A DNA stretch of 27,246 nt from positions 1 to 27,246 of the forward strand of contig JALZUF010000142.1 of assembly GCA_023301785.1 (NCBI GenBank). Direction: 5' to 3'. Made by a program: the position numbers and the translations under genes. Positions 16,610 to 23,966 of the stretch are shown here, one piece after another. The notes beneath the pieces were generated by a model, which was not told the origin of the DNA, ran no database searches, and saw only the letters and a list, made by a program, of their open reading frames with translations. This DNA is from Alphaproteobacteria bacterium (lineage in GTDB: Bacteria; Pseudomonadota; Alphaproteobacteria; Micavibrionales; Micavibrionaceae). Within the stretch, counting starts at the first letter, position 1. Each line of letters begins with the position of its first letter.

Positions 16610-17212
16610 ATGAAAGTTTCAGAAGCCATAGAGGCGCGCCGTTCCGTAAAGCAGTTTGATGCTACTCACGAAATGAGTGACGATGAATTTAAAAGCATGA
16701 TGGATTTGGTGTTGAAATCACCGACATCATTTAATATTCAAAACTGGCGCTTCGTTCGCGTCGTTGATAAAGAAAAACGTAGCAAAATCTGTGAAGCCGC
16801 TTGGAACCAAACGCAAATTACAGATGCCTCTGTCCTGTTTGTGTTATGCGGTGATGTGAAAGCATGGGAGAAAAACCCAGAACGCTATTGGAGCCATGCT
16901 CCGAAGGAAACGGCTGACCTGATGGTTTCAATGATAGGGCCATTTTACGAAGGCAAAGAATGGCTGCAACGTGACGAAGTTATGCGCTCAGCGGGTATTG
17001 CCGCACAAAGCCTCATGTTGATGGCGAAAGAGATGGGCTATGACTCATGTCCAATGATTGGTTTTGATCAAGACGAAGTTTCTAAAATCATCAATCTACC
17101 TGAGGATCATGCGATTGGTATGATTGTTACAATTGGCAAGCAAACAAAGCCAGCGCACCCACGTGGCGCAGGTATTGATTATAACGAAGCTGTTATTACC
17201 GACAGTTTTTAA
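16610..17212 (+). CDS. Nitroreductase-family FMN oxidoreductase
   Basis: An FMN-dependent NAD(P)H oxidoreductase of the nitroreductase fold. The family opening MKVSEAIEARRSVKQF gives the FMN-phosphate Arg-Arg-Ser at 10-12, and SPTSFNIQNWRFV (38-50) and GIAAQSLMLMAKEMGYDSCPMIGF are the flavin and dimer regions. The frame is open from TTG 16571, but ATG 16610 begins exactly where the family begins and follows the purine-rich AAAGAAAG, so I use it. It lies between ahpC and ahpD on the same strand with a 24-base gap to ahpD. Substrate unknown; quinones or nitro compounds are typical of the family. It may serve as an electron donor in the peroxide system, which is inference. Confidence 0.9.
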   Translation: MKVSEAIEARRSVKQFDATHEMSDDEFKSMMDLVLKSPTSFNIQNWRFVRVVDKEKRSKICEAAWNQTQITDASVLFVLCGDVKAWEKNPERYWSHAPKETADLMVSMIGPFYEGKEWLQRDEVMRSAGIAAQSLMLMAKEMGYDSCPMIGFDQDEVSKIINLPEDHAIGMIVTIGKQTKPAHPRGAGIDYNEAVITDSF

Positions 17213-17236
17213 ATTTTAAATATAAAGGATAATAAA

Positions 17237-17791
17237 ATGACAATAGATAATATTAAATCTGCCATGCCTAATTACGCTAAAGATATTAAACTAAATATCT
17301 CGTCATTGGCGAATGATGAAACCCTAAATGAACAACAGCTTTGGGGAACATTCCTTGCAAGCGCGCTGGCAAGCCGTAATGAATTTATTATCGCGCAAAT
17401 CTCAACCGAAGCCGCGCAACATCTTTCAACCGAAGCGATGGAAGCCGCGAAAGCCGCCGCAGCAATTATGGGGATGAACAACGTGTATTACCGCTTTGTG
17501 CACATGACATCAAATAAAGAATACCAAACCATGCAAGCAAAACTTCGCATGAATATCATTGGTAATCCCGGCGTTGATAAAATGGATTTTGAACTGTGGA
17601 GCTTGGCTGTCTCTGCAATTAATGCGTGCGGTATGTGTATTGATGCGCATGAATCACAACTTCTTCAACATGGTATTAGTAAAGATCAAGTGCAAACCGC
17701 TGTGCGTATTGCCGCTGTCATTCACGCCGCCAGTGCCATCCTAGATGGTGAAGTCGCAATGGGACAAGCACCAGTCGCACAAGCCGCTTAA
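17237..17791 (+). CDS. ahpD: Alkylhydroperoxidase AhpD
   Basis: The CxxC protein that reduces AhpC in the mycobacterial-type system, itself recharged by dihydrolipoamide. The all-helical carboxymuconolactone-decarboxylase-like fold has the motif NACGMCIDAHES, giving Cys131 and Cys134 with His138 downstream and Glu119 upstream. These line up with Cys130, Cys133, His137 and Glu118 of M. tuberculosis AhpD. The His between the cysteines there (His132) is Met133 here, so the proton relay differs. Length 184 is normal. AAAGGAT precedes the ATG. It is the last gene of the peroxide operon, followed by a clear terminator. Confidence 0.94.
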   Translation: MTIDNIKSAMPNYAKDIKLNISSLANDETLNEQQLWGTFLASALASRNEFIIAQISTEAAQHLSTEAMEAAKAAAAIMGMNNVYYRFVHMTSNKEYQTMQAKLRMNIIGNPGVDKMDFELWSLAVSAINACGMCIDAHESQLLQHGISKDQVQTAVRIAAVIHAASAILDGEVAMGQAPVAQAA

Positions 17792-17821
17792 AATTTAAGC
17801 TAAAATATGAATAACAAAAGG

Positions 17822-17847
17822 CCGCGATTTATATTGCGGTTTTTTTT
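17822..17847 (+). terminator. Rho-independent terminator after ahpD
   Basis: CCGCGAT (17822-17828) pairs with ATTGCGG (17833-17839) around a TTAT loop, with one G-U pair, followed by eight T (17840-17847). The stem can lengthen by pairing the AAAAGG before it with the T run. In the leftward direction it is slightly imperfect and followed by CCTTTTG, so it may also help to end the convergent mscS transcript. Confidence 0.8.
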
Positions 17848-19138
17848 ATACCTTATGAACAAAGACTTCTCTGTGTGGGTAAGGTATTTGGACATCGTTT
17901 TCTTTAAGGATATCCCATAGAGCGAGCATAACATCGCCGCGCGTGTTCATCACACCTTTTTCTGCATCTTTGATCCAGTAACGTAAAACAAAATTAATCG
18001 AGCTATCGCCAAATTCAACCAAGTGACAAACGGGCGCAGGGCTGTCGACAACGCGGTCAGGTTTAGCCGCAGCTTCAACCGCGATCTTCTTAATTAAATG
18101 CGGATCAGTATCGTAATGCACACCAAATGTTGTCTCAATACGCACCAACGTATTACCGTGTGACCAATTAACCACTTGTTGGGTGATGAACTCTTCATTC
18201 GGCACAAGATAAGATTTGTTGTCACGGGTGACAAGCTCAGTATAGCGCGCGCCCATGTGGTTCACCCAACCAAACGTGCCATCCATTTCAATGATGTCAC
18301 CTGGTTTAATGGACTGATCCATCAGGAGTAACATACCGCTGAAAAGGTTCGAGATAACTTTTTGTAAGCCAAAACCAACACCCAAACCCACAGCACCAGA
18401 GAAAACGGCAAACACCGAAAGATCAATACCCGCCGAGGTGATCCCAATCAAAAGCGCCATAACCACCAAGAACACACGGGCAATCTTTCCGATTAAAACA
18501 CGAGAAGAGGGGTTAAGACTACGCACGCCAGCAAGGCGTTTATCCGTCATATTGGCAAGGAACAGCGCCGCATACATTAGGATGAAGATACCAAAGATAC
18601 CCTTTGTCACACTCAAGGCAGAAAAACGAATATCTCCAATATTAAAACCAATGGCATCAAGGGTTGTCATCGTTTGATCTAAGACACCAAAAATACTTAA
18701 AGCGACCAATCCTAAGACTGTGAAGGCGACAATATTGCGGGCAAAGCGTTGCTCAATAAACTGCGCCACAAGACGAATGAAAATCCAAGCAAGTAATAAT
18801 TTGGAAACAGCCGTGGCAAAATTGATAGGTAGACCAAATCCAGCAGGGCCTAAAATTTTAGTTCCGATGAAAATAAACACCATCGTGACAAGGGGGAAGA
18901 GTATCTTTAACAAGCTATAAAGCACTTCGGTCACTTTATAAGGAATACTCAATTTATTAATAACATCGTTCAGCTTTGGTTTAGCTGTGCGTGTTAGAAA
19001 AAAAGCACTGATAAAGCCAAAGGTAATAAGGATGAATTGCGCGGTAAAGCCTAACGTTAGGACATTAACACTAAGCCAGCTCAAAAACTTTTCCTGTAAA
19101 GAAAGCCAATCAATATTTTGTAACATAAAATTTTCCAT
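17846..19138 (-). CDS. MscS-family mechanosensitive ion channel
   Basis: An inner-membrane channel that opens under membrane tension to release solutes during hypo-osmotic shock. Several hydrophobic helices fill roughly the first 250 residues. They are followed by the MscS pore helix and beta domain: VGLGVGFGLQKVISNLFSG, then DQSIKPGDIIEMDG, FGWVNHMGARYTELVTRDN and LVPNEEFITQQVVNWS. The C-terminal alpha/beta domain ends near HREVFVHKV. At about 430 residues it is longer than MscS (286) because of extra N-terminal helices. The start is uncertain: GTG 19147, ATG 19138 or ATG 19126, the last preceded by GGAAAA. The gene is divergent from gloA. Confidence 0.92.
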   Translation of the reverse strand: MENFMLQNIDWLSLQEKFLSWLSVNVLTLGFTAQFILITFGFISAFFLTRTAKPKLNDVINKLSIPYKVTEVLYSLLKILFPLVTMVFIFIGTKILGPAGFGLPINFATAVSKLLLAWIFIRLVAQFIEQRFARNIVAFTVLGLVALSIFGVLDQTMTTLDAIGFNIGDIRFSALSVTKGIFGIFILMYAALFLANMTDKRLAGVRSLNPSSRVLIGKIARVFLVVMALLIGITSAGIDLSVFAVFSGAVGLGVGFGLQKVISNLFSGMLLLMDQSIKPGDIIEMDGTFGWVNHMGARYTELVTRDNKSYLVPNEEFITQQVVNWSHGNTLVRIETTFGVHYDTDPHLIKKIAVEAAAKPDRVVDSPAPVCHLVEFGDSSINFVLRYWIKDAEKGVMNTRGDVMLALWDILKENDVQIPYPHREVFVHKV

Positions 19139-19220
19139 TATAATCACAGCTTAAAGGAACCTTATGGCTTTGCAAAGGTTCGTTTATTGAATTTAATCAT
19201 TTTTTAGAGGTGAAAATAAA

Positions 19221-19676
19221 ATGGAATACCTACACACAATGGTTCGCGTGCATGATCTTGAGGCATCGCTTGATTTTTACTGTAATAAATTGGGTCTGAA
19301 GGAGATTAGCCGTAAGGAAAATGAGAAGGGCAAATTCACACTGGTCTTCCTCGCCGCTGGTGGTGACGAGCAGATGGCAAAGGATACCAAAGCCCCAATG
19401 ATTGAGCTCACTTATAATTGGCCAGACAGTGACGGTAACGTTGAAGAATATGATAAAGGCCGTAATTTTGGCCACTTGGCGTATCGTGTTGAAAATATCT
19501 ATGCAACCTGTCAGGCACTGCGTGATGCGGGCGTGGACATAAACCGCCCACCGCGCGATGGATATATGGCGTTTATTAAATCCCCAGATGGTATTTCGAT
19601 TGAGTTACTACAAAAAGGTGACAAGTTAGAACCGCAAGAGCCATGGTCTTCCATGGAAAATATCGGATCTTGGTAA
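19221..19676 (+). CDS. gloA: Lactoylglutathione lyase (glyoxalase I)
   Basis: Converts the hemithioacetal of methylglyoxal and glutathione to S-lactoylglutathione. A two-module VOC fold with the four metal ligands in place: His5 (YLHTMVRV), Glu62 (IELTYNW), His85 (NFGHLAYRV) and Glu128 (DGISIELLQ). Glyoxalase I blocks FYCNKLGLKEISRKENEKGK and SPDGISIELLQ are clear. At 151 residues it is slightly longer than the E. coli enzyme (135), with a nickel-type short form. GAGGTG upstream supports the start. The stop is one base from the end of the convergent exported-protein gene. It implies a glutathione-using cell. Confidence 0.95.
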   Translation: MEYLHTMVRVHDLEASLDFYCNKLGLKEISRKENEKGKFTLVFLAAGGDEQMAKDTKAPMIELTYNWPDSDGNVEEYDKGRNFGHLAYRVENIYATCQALRDAGVDINRPPRDGYMAFIKSPDGISIELLQKGDKLEPQEPWSSMENIGSW

Positions 19677-19677
19677 G

Positions 19678-20157
19678 CTAGTCTTTAAAGACACCAATAT
19701 TATTGAAAGATTTGAAATAATCGCTTTGGCTATCGGGTAAAAGCCATTTTTTATCAACGGTATAGGTAATAAAGAAGCGGTGGAGATATTCCTCATGTAA
19801 GAATTTTCCACGCGGATTTGGCGCCAATGCCTCAATACCCCCTTTTAAAAGGTCACCTTTTTTCAAAAAAGATAGATCAGGGTGTTGTTCCGTAACGGCA
19901 TTCATCTTGAACTGACTGGCGTCTTGATAACTTTCACAATCCGTCAGGCTGGGTTCTACGTCTACAAGCTTTAAAACCAGATCAAAATGTTCGGCTTCAT
20001 CAGTAAATCCTTGCCCCAAAACGGCACTATAATTTTTAGAAACAACTTCTAACGTAATCGGGCAACCTGGAATATTGATGTTAGAGCGGGCGAAGGGCGT
20101 ACTCGTATAAGCAACTAGCGTGAGAATGAATATAAATGCTGTGCAATATCGTTGCAT
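19678..20157 (-). CDS. Small exported protein of unknown function
   Basis: A 159-residue protein with an N-terminal signal peptide (MQRYCTAFIFILTLVAYTSTPFA, cut near residues 22-25) and a short mature part containing two cysteines (GCPITL and TDCESY) that could form a disulphide. I do not recognise the family. A GTG at 20160 is possible, but ATG 20157 is better placed behind GAAGG at the end of the upstream gene. The TetR stop codon (20161-20163) is directly before it, so the two genes form a tight bicistron and it is likely co-expressed with, or controlled by, that regulator. Confidence 0.7.
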   Translation of the reverse strand: MQRYCTAFIFILTLVAYTSTPFARSNINIPGCPITLEVVSKNYSAVLGQGFTDEAEHFDLVLKLVDVEPSLTDCESYQDASQFKMNAVTEQHPDLSFLKKGDLLKGGIEALAPNPRGKFLHEEYLHRFFITYTVDKKWLLPDSQSDYFKSFNNIGVFKD

Positions 20158-20160
20158 CAC

Positions 20161-20772
20161 TTACGCCTTCAACGCTTTGATTAACATCGTCGTCATGTCT
20201 TTAATGAAATCATCATCCAGTTCTTGCCCGCTAATTAAACGGAAGAAGACAGGGCCAAGCACAACATCAATCGCGCTATCGGTATCAAGCTCGGTATCAA
20301 ACTCGCCCGTTTGTTTACCGCCATCAATGTAAGAAGATAAGGTGTCATATCGATCTTGCAGATAAGTTTGAATGAAAATCTTTAACGCTTCTGGATTGGA
20401 TTGTGCTTCGCCAACAATCTCGGCGACAAGGCGACCATTTTTACCGCTCATTTGACGGCATAGCTTATCAAGTTGTTGCGTCACCCCTTGTACACCATTG
20501 CGCGGTGTAGGTAGGACGTTGTTAAAGGCAGGTTGAGAGAAAATCGCTTCCATGATGACGGCAGATTTATTTGGCCACCAACGATATATAGTGGTTTTAC
20601 CCACGCCAGCCTTCTTGGCAATGGCTTCAATCGATAACTTTTGCACAGTGGTATGTGTGAGTAATCGGCGTGTTGAATCCAAAATAGACTTACGTGAGCT
20701 TTCAGAACGTGGGCGTCCTGATTTTTTAGATTCTTCATCAACGTCTTGATTTTGCTGGGTATTTTCCTGCAT
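20161..20772 (-). CDS. TetR/AcrR-family transcriptional regulator
   Basis: A 203-residue repressor-type regulator. After a charged N-terminal tail (about 25 residues), the TetR helix-turn-helix reads LSIEAIAKKAGVGKTTIYRWWPNKSAVIMEAI, with GVGKTTIYRWWPNK as the recognition helix. The C-terminal domain (DRYDTLSSYIDGGKQTGEFD and DVVLGPVFFRLISG) resembles the TetR_C subgroup common in proteobacteria; its ligand is unknown. GAGG six bases before the ATG supports the start. It runs directly into the small exported protein gene. The divergent neighbour is the RimK-like ligase, 239 bases away, which could also be a target. Confidence 0.9.
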   Translation of the reverse strand: MQENTQQNQDVDEESKKSGRPRSESSRKSILDSTRRLLTHTTVQKLSIEAIAKKAGVGKTTIYRWWPNKSAVIMEAIFSQPAFNNVLPTPRNGVQGVTQQLDKLCRQMSGKNGRLVAEIVGEAQSNPEALKIFIQTYLQDRYDTLSSYIDGGKQTGEFDTELDTDSAIDVVLGPVFFRLISGQELDDDFIKDMTTMLIKALKA

Positions 20773-21011
20773 TTTGGCCTCAAATTTATAATTTACTGAA
20801 CGCTTCGTATTATATGTATTGAGCCATTTTTGTCTAAGGGTATTTTTTATTTATCCCAAAAGATTTTTATTTTACTTTTCCTTTTGGTGTTATTCACTTT
20901 CGTGGTGTATAAATAAGATTATCACCACAAGGGAAATATTGTTTTTAAGCCAATGGCTTACAGTAACTGGTGTTTGTTCTATTTAGGGTTAACGGTCATA
21001 AGGAAATGAAA
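20773..21011. promoter_or_regulatory. Divergent intergenic region between the TetR gene and the ligase gene, with inverted repeats
   Basis: No gene is seen in these 239 bases. Two inverted repeats stand out: CCAAAAG (20856-20862) with CTTTTGG (20881-20887) around 18 bases, and TAAGCC-AAT-GGCTTA (20946-20960). A short ACG-ctt-CGT dyad lies near 20801. Any could be regulator sites. The ligase ribosome site AGGA is at 21001-21004. Confidence 0.35.
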
Positions 21012-21986
21012 ATGGAAGTTTGGGTTTTATACGGCGACGATATTGAATCAAATGCAGATTTGGCACACGAGGCACGCCGTTTCCTCTCTCAAGGTAAAAA
21101 GATGGATATTGATGTGAAGGTGATTAAGCCTTCTCAATTTGACATTTTGGTTACTCAAAGTGAGCGCGATTCAATATTAATTGACGGTAAAGCCGTCCCA
21201 TTGCCTGACTTTGTATTCCCTTACTTTAATCATAACGATCATGGTTATTTCTCGTTGGCGATTGCTAGACAACTAGAACGTTTAGGCGTTCATGTTTTTA
21301 ACCCTGCTGATGTTATTGAAACAGTGCGCGATAAATTACATACGCACCAAATCTTGGCCGAAAGTGGTATTGACACGCCAGATACGATGTTGGCAAAATT
21401 CCCTGTCGATATTGATTTGATCGAACGTAATATTGGATTTCCTGTTGTTGTGAAAACATTGAACGGTGCGTTGGGTATTGGCGTTTTCTTACTTGAAAGT
21501 CGTGGTGCGTTTCAGGATTTGATGGAACTTGTTGGTGAAACAAATCCTAACTTACAACTGATCTTCCAACGTTTTGTTTCGGTGAGTAAGGGGCGTGATT
21601 TGCGTCTTCTAGTTGTCGATGGCGAAGTGATTGCCGCGATGGAACGCCGCGCACAAGATGGCGGATTTAAAGCCAATTACAGCAGTGGCGCAACCGTTCA
21701 CGAATTCATCCCTGATAAAGAAGCGATTGATATTGCCCTAAGAACATCCGAAGTTCTGAATATTGACATTGGCGGTATTGATTTACTGTTTAAAGAGGGC
21801 GGCGGCTATACGATTTGTGAAGCCAACACATTCCCTGGCTTTAAAGGTTTAGAAAAAGCATCTGGTGTCAATATCGCTGAAAAAATTCTAGAATCAATGC
21901 AGCGTACGCTAGAGAAAAAAGGCGGCATTTCGCGCCGTATGAAAAAAGAAGCCGAACACGACGCTACGGTTCAAACCCGTCATTAA
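21012..21986 (+). CDS. RimK-like ATP-grasp ligase (alpha-L-glutamate ligase family)
   Basis: An ATP-grasp enzyme that would form a peptide-type bond between a carboxylate and an amino acid; RimK itself adds glutamate to ribosomal protein S6. Residues 1-100 form the pre-ATP-grasp region. The nucleotide-binding lysine Lys148 is in FPVVVKTLNGALGIGVFL, the substrate and metal motif GRDLR is at 194-198, and metal ligands lie near Asp257, Glu270 and Asn272 in CEANTFPGFKGLEKASG, a RimK-family signature. The open frame extends to 20970, but AGGA at 21001-21004 fits ATG 21012 with seven bases between. The racemase gene begins three bases after the stop, so the two probably act in one pathway. The acceptor is unknown. 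Confidence 0.87.
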   Translation: MEVWVLYGDDIESNADLAHEARRFLSQGKKMDIDVKVIKPSQFDILVTQSERDSILIDGKAVPLPDFVFPYFNHNDHGYFSLAIARQLERLGVHVFNPADVIETVRDKLHTHQILAESGIDTPDTMLAKFPVDIDLIERNIGFPVVVKTLNGALGIGVFLLESRGAFQDLMELVGETNPNLQLIFQRFVSVSKGRDLRLLVVDGEVIAAMERRAQDGGFKANYSSGATVHEFIPDKEAIDIALRTSEVLNIDIGGIDLLFKEGGGYTICEANTFPGFKGLEKASGVNIAEKILESMQRTLEKKGGISRRMKKEAEHDATVQTRH

Positions 21987-21989
21987 GTC

Positions 21990-22682
21990 ATGAAAAAGAT
22001 AGGTATTATTGGCGGCCTTAGTCCTGCGTCAACAACGACGTATTACTCTGATATTAATGATTTGATTAATAAAAAGGTTGGCGGTCATAGCTCAGCAAAA
22101 ATTATATTAGAGTCTTTAGACTTTGGTGAATTCTGCGCTCTTAAAGAAAAGGGCGATTGGGGTACTCAAGGCAAACTTCTGTGTGCGGCGGCATTACGTT
22201 TGAAAAATGCTGGCGCTGATTTTATTGTGATCGCAACCAACACAATGCATAAAATGGCGGACGACATCCAAAAGGCGATTGACGAAACGCCGTTACTTCA
22301 CATCGCGGATGCAACTGCGGAAGTTGCCTTATCTCAAGGTATCTCAAAAATAGCATTTCTAGGCACTAAATATTCAATGGAGCTTGATTTCTACACAGGT
22401 CGTCTGGAAGATAAGGGGCTTGATGTGCTTATCCCTGAAAAAGATGAGCGTGAAGAAGTTAGCCGCATTATCTATGATGAGCTTACAAAGAATATCATTA
22501 AACCATCTTCGGAAGAATTTTACATTCAAACGATTAATCAATTAAAGTCTCAAGGCGCAGAAGCAGTTATATTGGGCTGTACCGAAATTGGTATGCTTAT
22601 TAATAAGGACAACAGCCCACTTCGCGTGCTTGATACAACATTAATTCATATTGAACGCGCCGTTGATTTGGCTTTAGGTTAA
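21990..22682 (+). CDS. Aspartate/glutamate racemase family protein (YgeA/L-DER type)
   Basis: A PLP-independent amino acid racemase. The two active-site positions are Thr83 (in IATNTMHK) and Cys197 (in ILGCTEIGM). Normal members have two cysteines; the E. coli enzyme known as L-aspartate/glutamate-specific racemase has Thr83 and Cys197 and favours the L to D direction, and the numbering here is identical. The N-terminal IGIIGGLSPASTTTYY block is typical. Length 230 matches. The ATG follows the ligase stop by three bases, in one transcript. The convergent LpoA-like gene ends one base after it. Product D-aspartate, D-glutamate or another D-amino acid is inference. Confidence 0.9.
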   Translation: MKKIGIIGGLSPASTTTYYSDINDLINKKVGGHSSAKIILESLDFGEFCALKEKGDWGTQGKLLCAAALRLKNAGADFIVIATNTMHKMADDIQKAIDETPLLHIADATAEVALSQGISKIAFLGTKYSMELDFYTGRLEDKGLDVLIPEKDEREEVSRIIYDELTKNIIKPSSEEFYIQTINQLKSQGAEAVILGCTEIGMLINKDNSPLRVLDTTLIHIERAVDLALG

Positions 22683-22683
22683 T

Positions 22684-23931
22684 CTAAAACCTAGTCGGTG
22701 CGGCATCGACTTCTACGATTGAACCATTGCGCAGTTCTAAAATGGACAGGCCACGTTCAACAAGGCCATTTGTTTTAAATCTAAAGATACCATCTGTTCC
22801 GGCAAACCCATTGGGGTTGGTAATAGCACCTGCATTAAAGGCAGGGCGGTTGCCTGCATCAAATCCCTTTTTCGCGAGGTTCGCGGCCAAGGCTGTCGCA
22901 TCAAAAGCAAGACTAGAAAGACGTGGTGGTTTAGCACCATAGTTTGCTGAATATTCACGCTCAAATTGCGCGCGCACACGTGGAGCAGGGGCGGCAAACC
23001 ATGCGCCTTGCATATTTGGTTGCGCCGCAATACGTGGATCATCCCACAGGCCAGTCCCTAAACGCTTTACTTCACTAGGTACCATTTTATTATAACTCAA
23101 GGCGCTCGACACAGTGTCCGTTTGTGTTGCACCGCCTGGCATAAAGACGGCACTAAACGCTGGCTTCCCTTGTGCATCAAGCGCGATATTTTCAATTTGA
23201 TTAACGACGCTCATGTCGTTTGCTTGGTAACGAATAGAGGTGCTAATTTGCCCGCCATTCTTCAGCGCGGTTTCAGTAAAGTGCCCAGAGACTGCATTGC
23301 CGTAAGCATCTTGCTGCGCGATTAAAGCAAAGTTTTTGTGTCCACGTGCAACAGCATATTTTGCCACACGATCAACTTGTGCAAAGGGCATGAACCCCAT
23401 GAGGTACGTATTATTATCCGCCAACGTCCAATCCGTTGAAAACGCAATCACGTTAATATTTTTTGAACGGGCGATCGGTTTAATCGCACGTACTGAATCT
23501 GCAAAAAGAGGGCCTAAGATAATTTGTGCGCCATCATTAATCGCGGACGTGGCCGCCGTCGCCGCACCGTTCGGTGTTCCGCCTGTATCACGCGGCATTA
23601 AATTAAATTTGGTGTAACCCATATCAAACAACGCCATTTGCGCACCTTGCAACATGGCTTCCCCTAAATTAGCTTGCGCACCGCTTAGAGGCAGTAAAAT
23701 AGCAACATTCACAGGTGGTAGATTTTGATAAGGCGAATAAGAGGGCTTATTTCCTGGTAGAGCCGTATTACCGCCTGTCGGAGGCGCAGGTGTTACATCT
23801 TGCGGCTCAGTAGGATTATTTGTTCCCGTACCCCATGGATTTTGTCCCGATGGCATCATCGGCGCACAGGCATTAAGGGCAAGCATTGTAAAAATGCAGG
23901 TGATAAGCAAAGGGAATCTAATGTTAGTCAT
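22684..23931 (-). CDS. LpoA-like penicillin-binding protein activator lipoprotein
   Basis: An outer-membrane-type lipoprotein with lipobox LNAC and lipidated Cys22, then a Pro/Gly/Asn/Thr-rich linker (about 25-75) and a type-1 periplasmic binding protein domain starting at VNVAILLPLSGAQANLGEA. The fold matches the C-terminal domain of E. coli LpoA, which activates PBP1A; the N-terminal TPR domain of LpoA is missing. It also resembles ABC-type amino acid binding proteins, but no transporter genes are nearby. Its place divergent to rsmI and near yraN, as in E. coli, favours the LpoA reading. The start lies 35 bases from the rsmI start, so the promoters must overlap or reach into coding sequence. 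Confidence 0.85.
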   Translation of the reverse strand: MTNIRFPLLITCIFTMLALNACAPMMPSGQNPWGTGTNNPTEPQDVTPAPPTGGNTALPGNKPSYSPYQNLPPVNVAILLPLSGAQANLGEAMLQGAQMALFDMGYTKFNLMPRDTGGTPNGAATAATSAINDGAQIILGPLFADSVRAIKPIARSKNINVIAFSTDWTLADNNTYLMGFMPFAQVDRVAKYAVARGHKNFALIAQQDAYGNAVSGHFTETALKNGGQISTSIRYQANDMSVVNQIENIALDAQGKPAFSAVFMPGGATQTDTVSSALSYNKMVPSEVKRLGTGLWDDPRIAAQPNMQGAWFAAPAPRVRAQFEREYSANYGAKPPRLSSLAFDATALAANLAKKGFDAGNRPAFNAGAITNPNGFAGTDGIFRFKTNGLVERGLSILELRNGSIVEVDAAPTRF

Positions 23932-23966
23932 AGCAATCTCGATTAAACCTGATAGTTTAGTTAATT

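Noticed and set aside
20970..21011. Extended N-terminus for the RimK-like ligase
   Set aside because: The ribosome site AGGA at 21001-21004 lies inside this extension and fits ATG 21012; the extra residues have no family match.
5207..22684. CRISPR arrays, tRNA genes, insertion sequences or phage islands
   Set aside because: I looked for regular repeats, cloverleaf-like segments, transposase motifs and terminal repeats and found none across the window.
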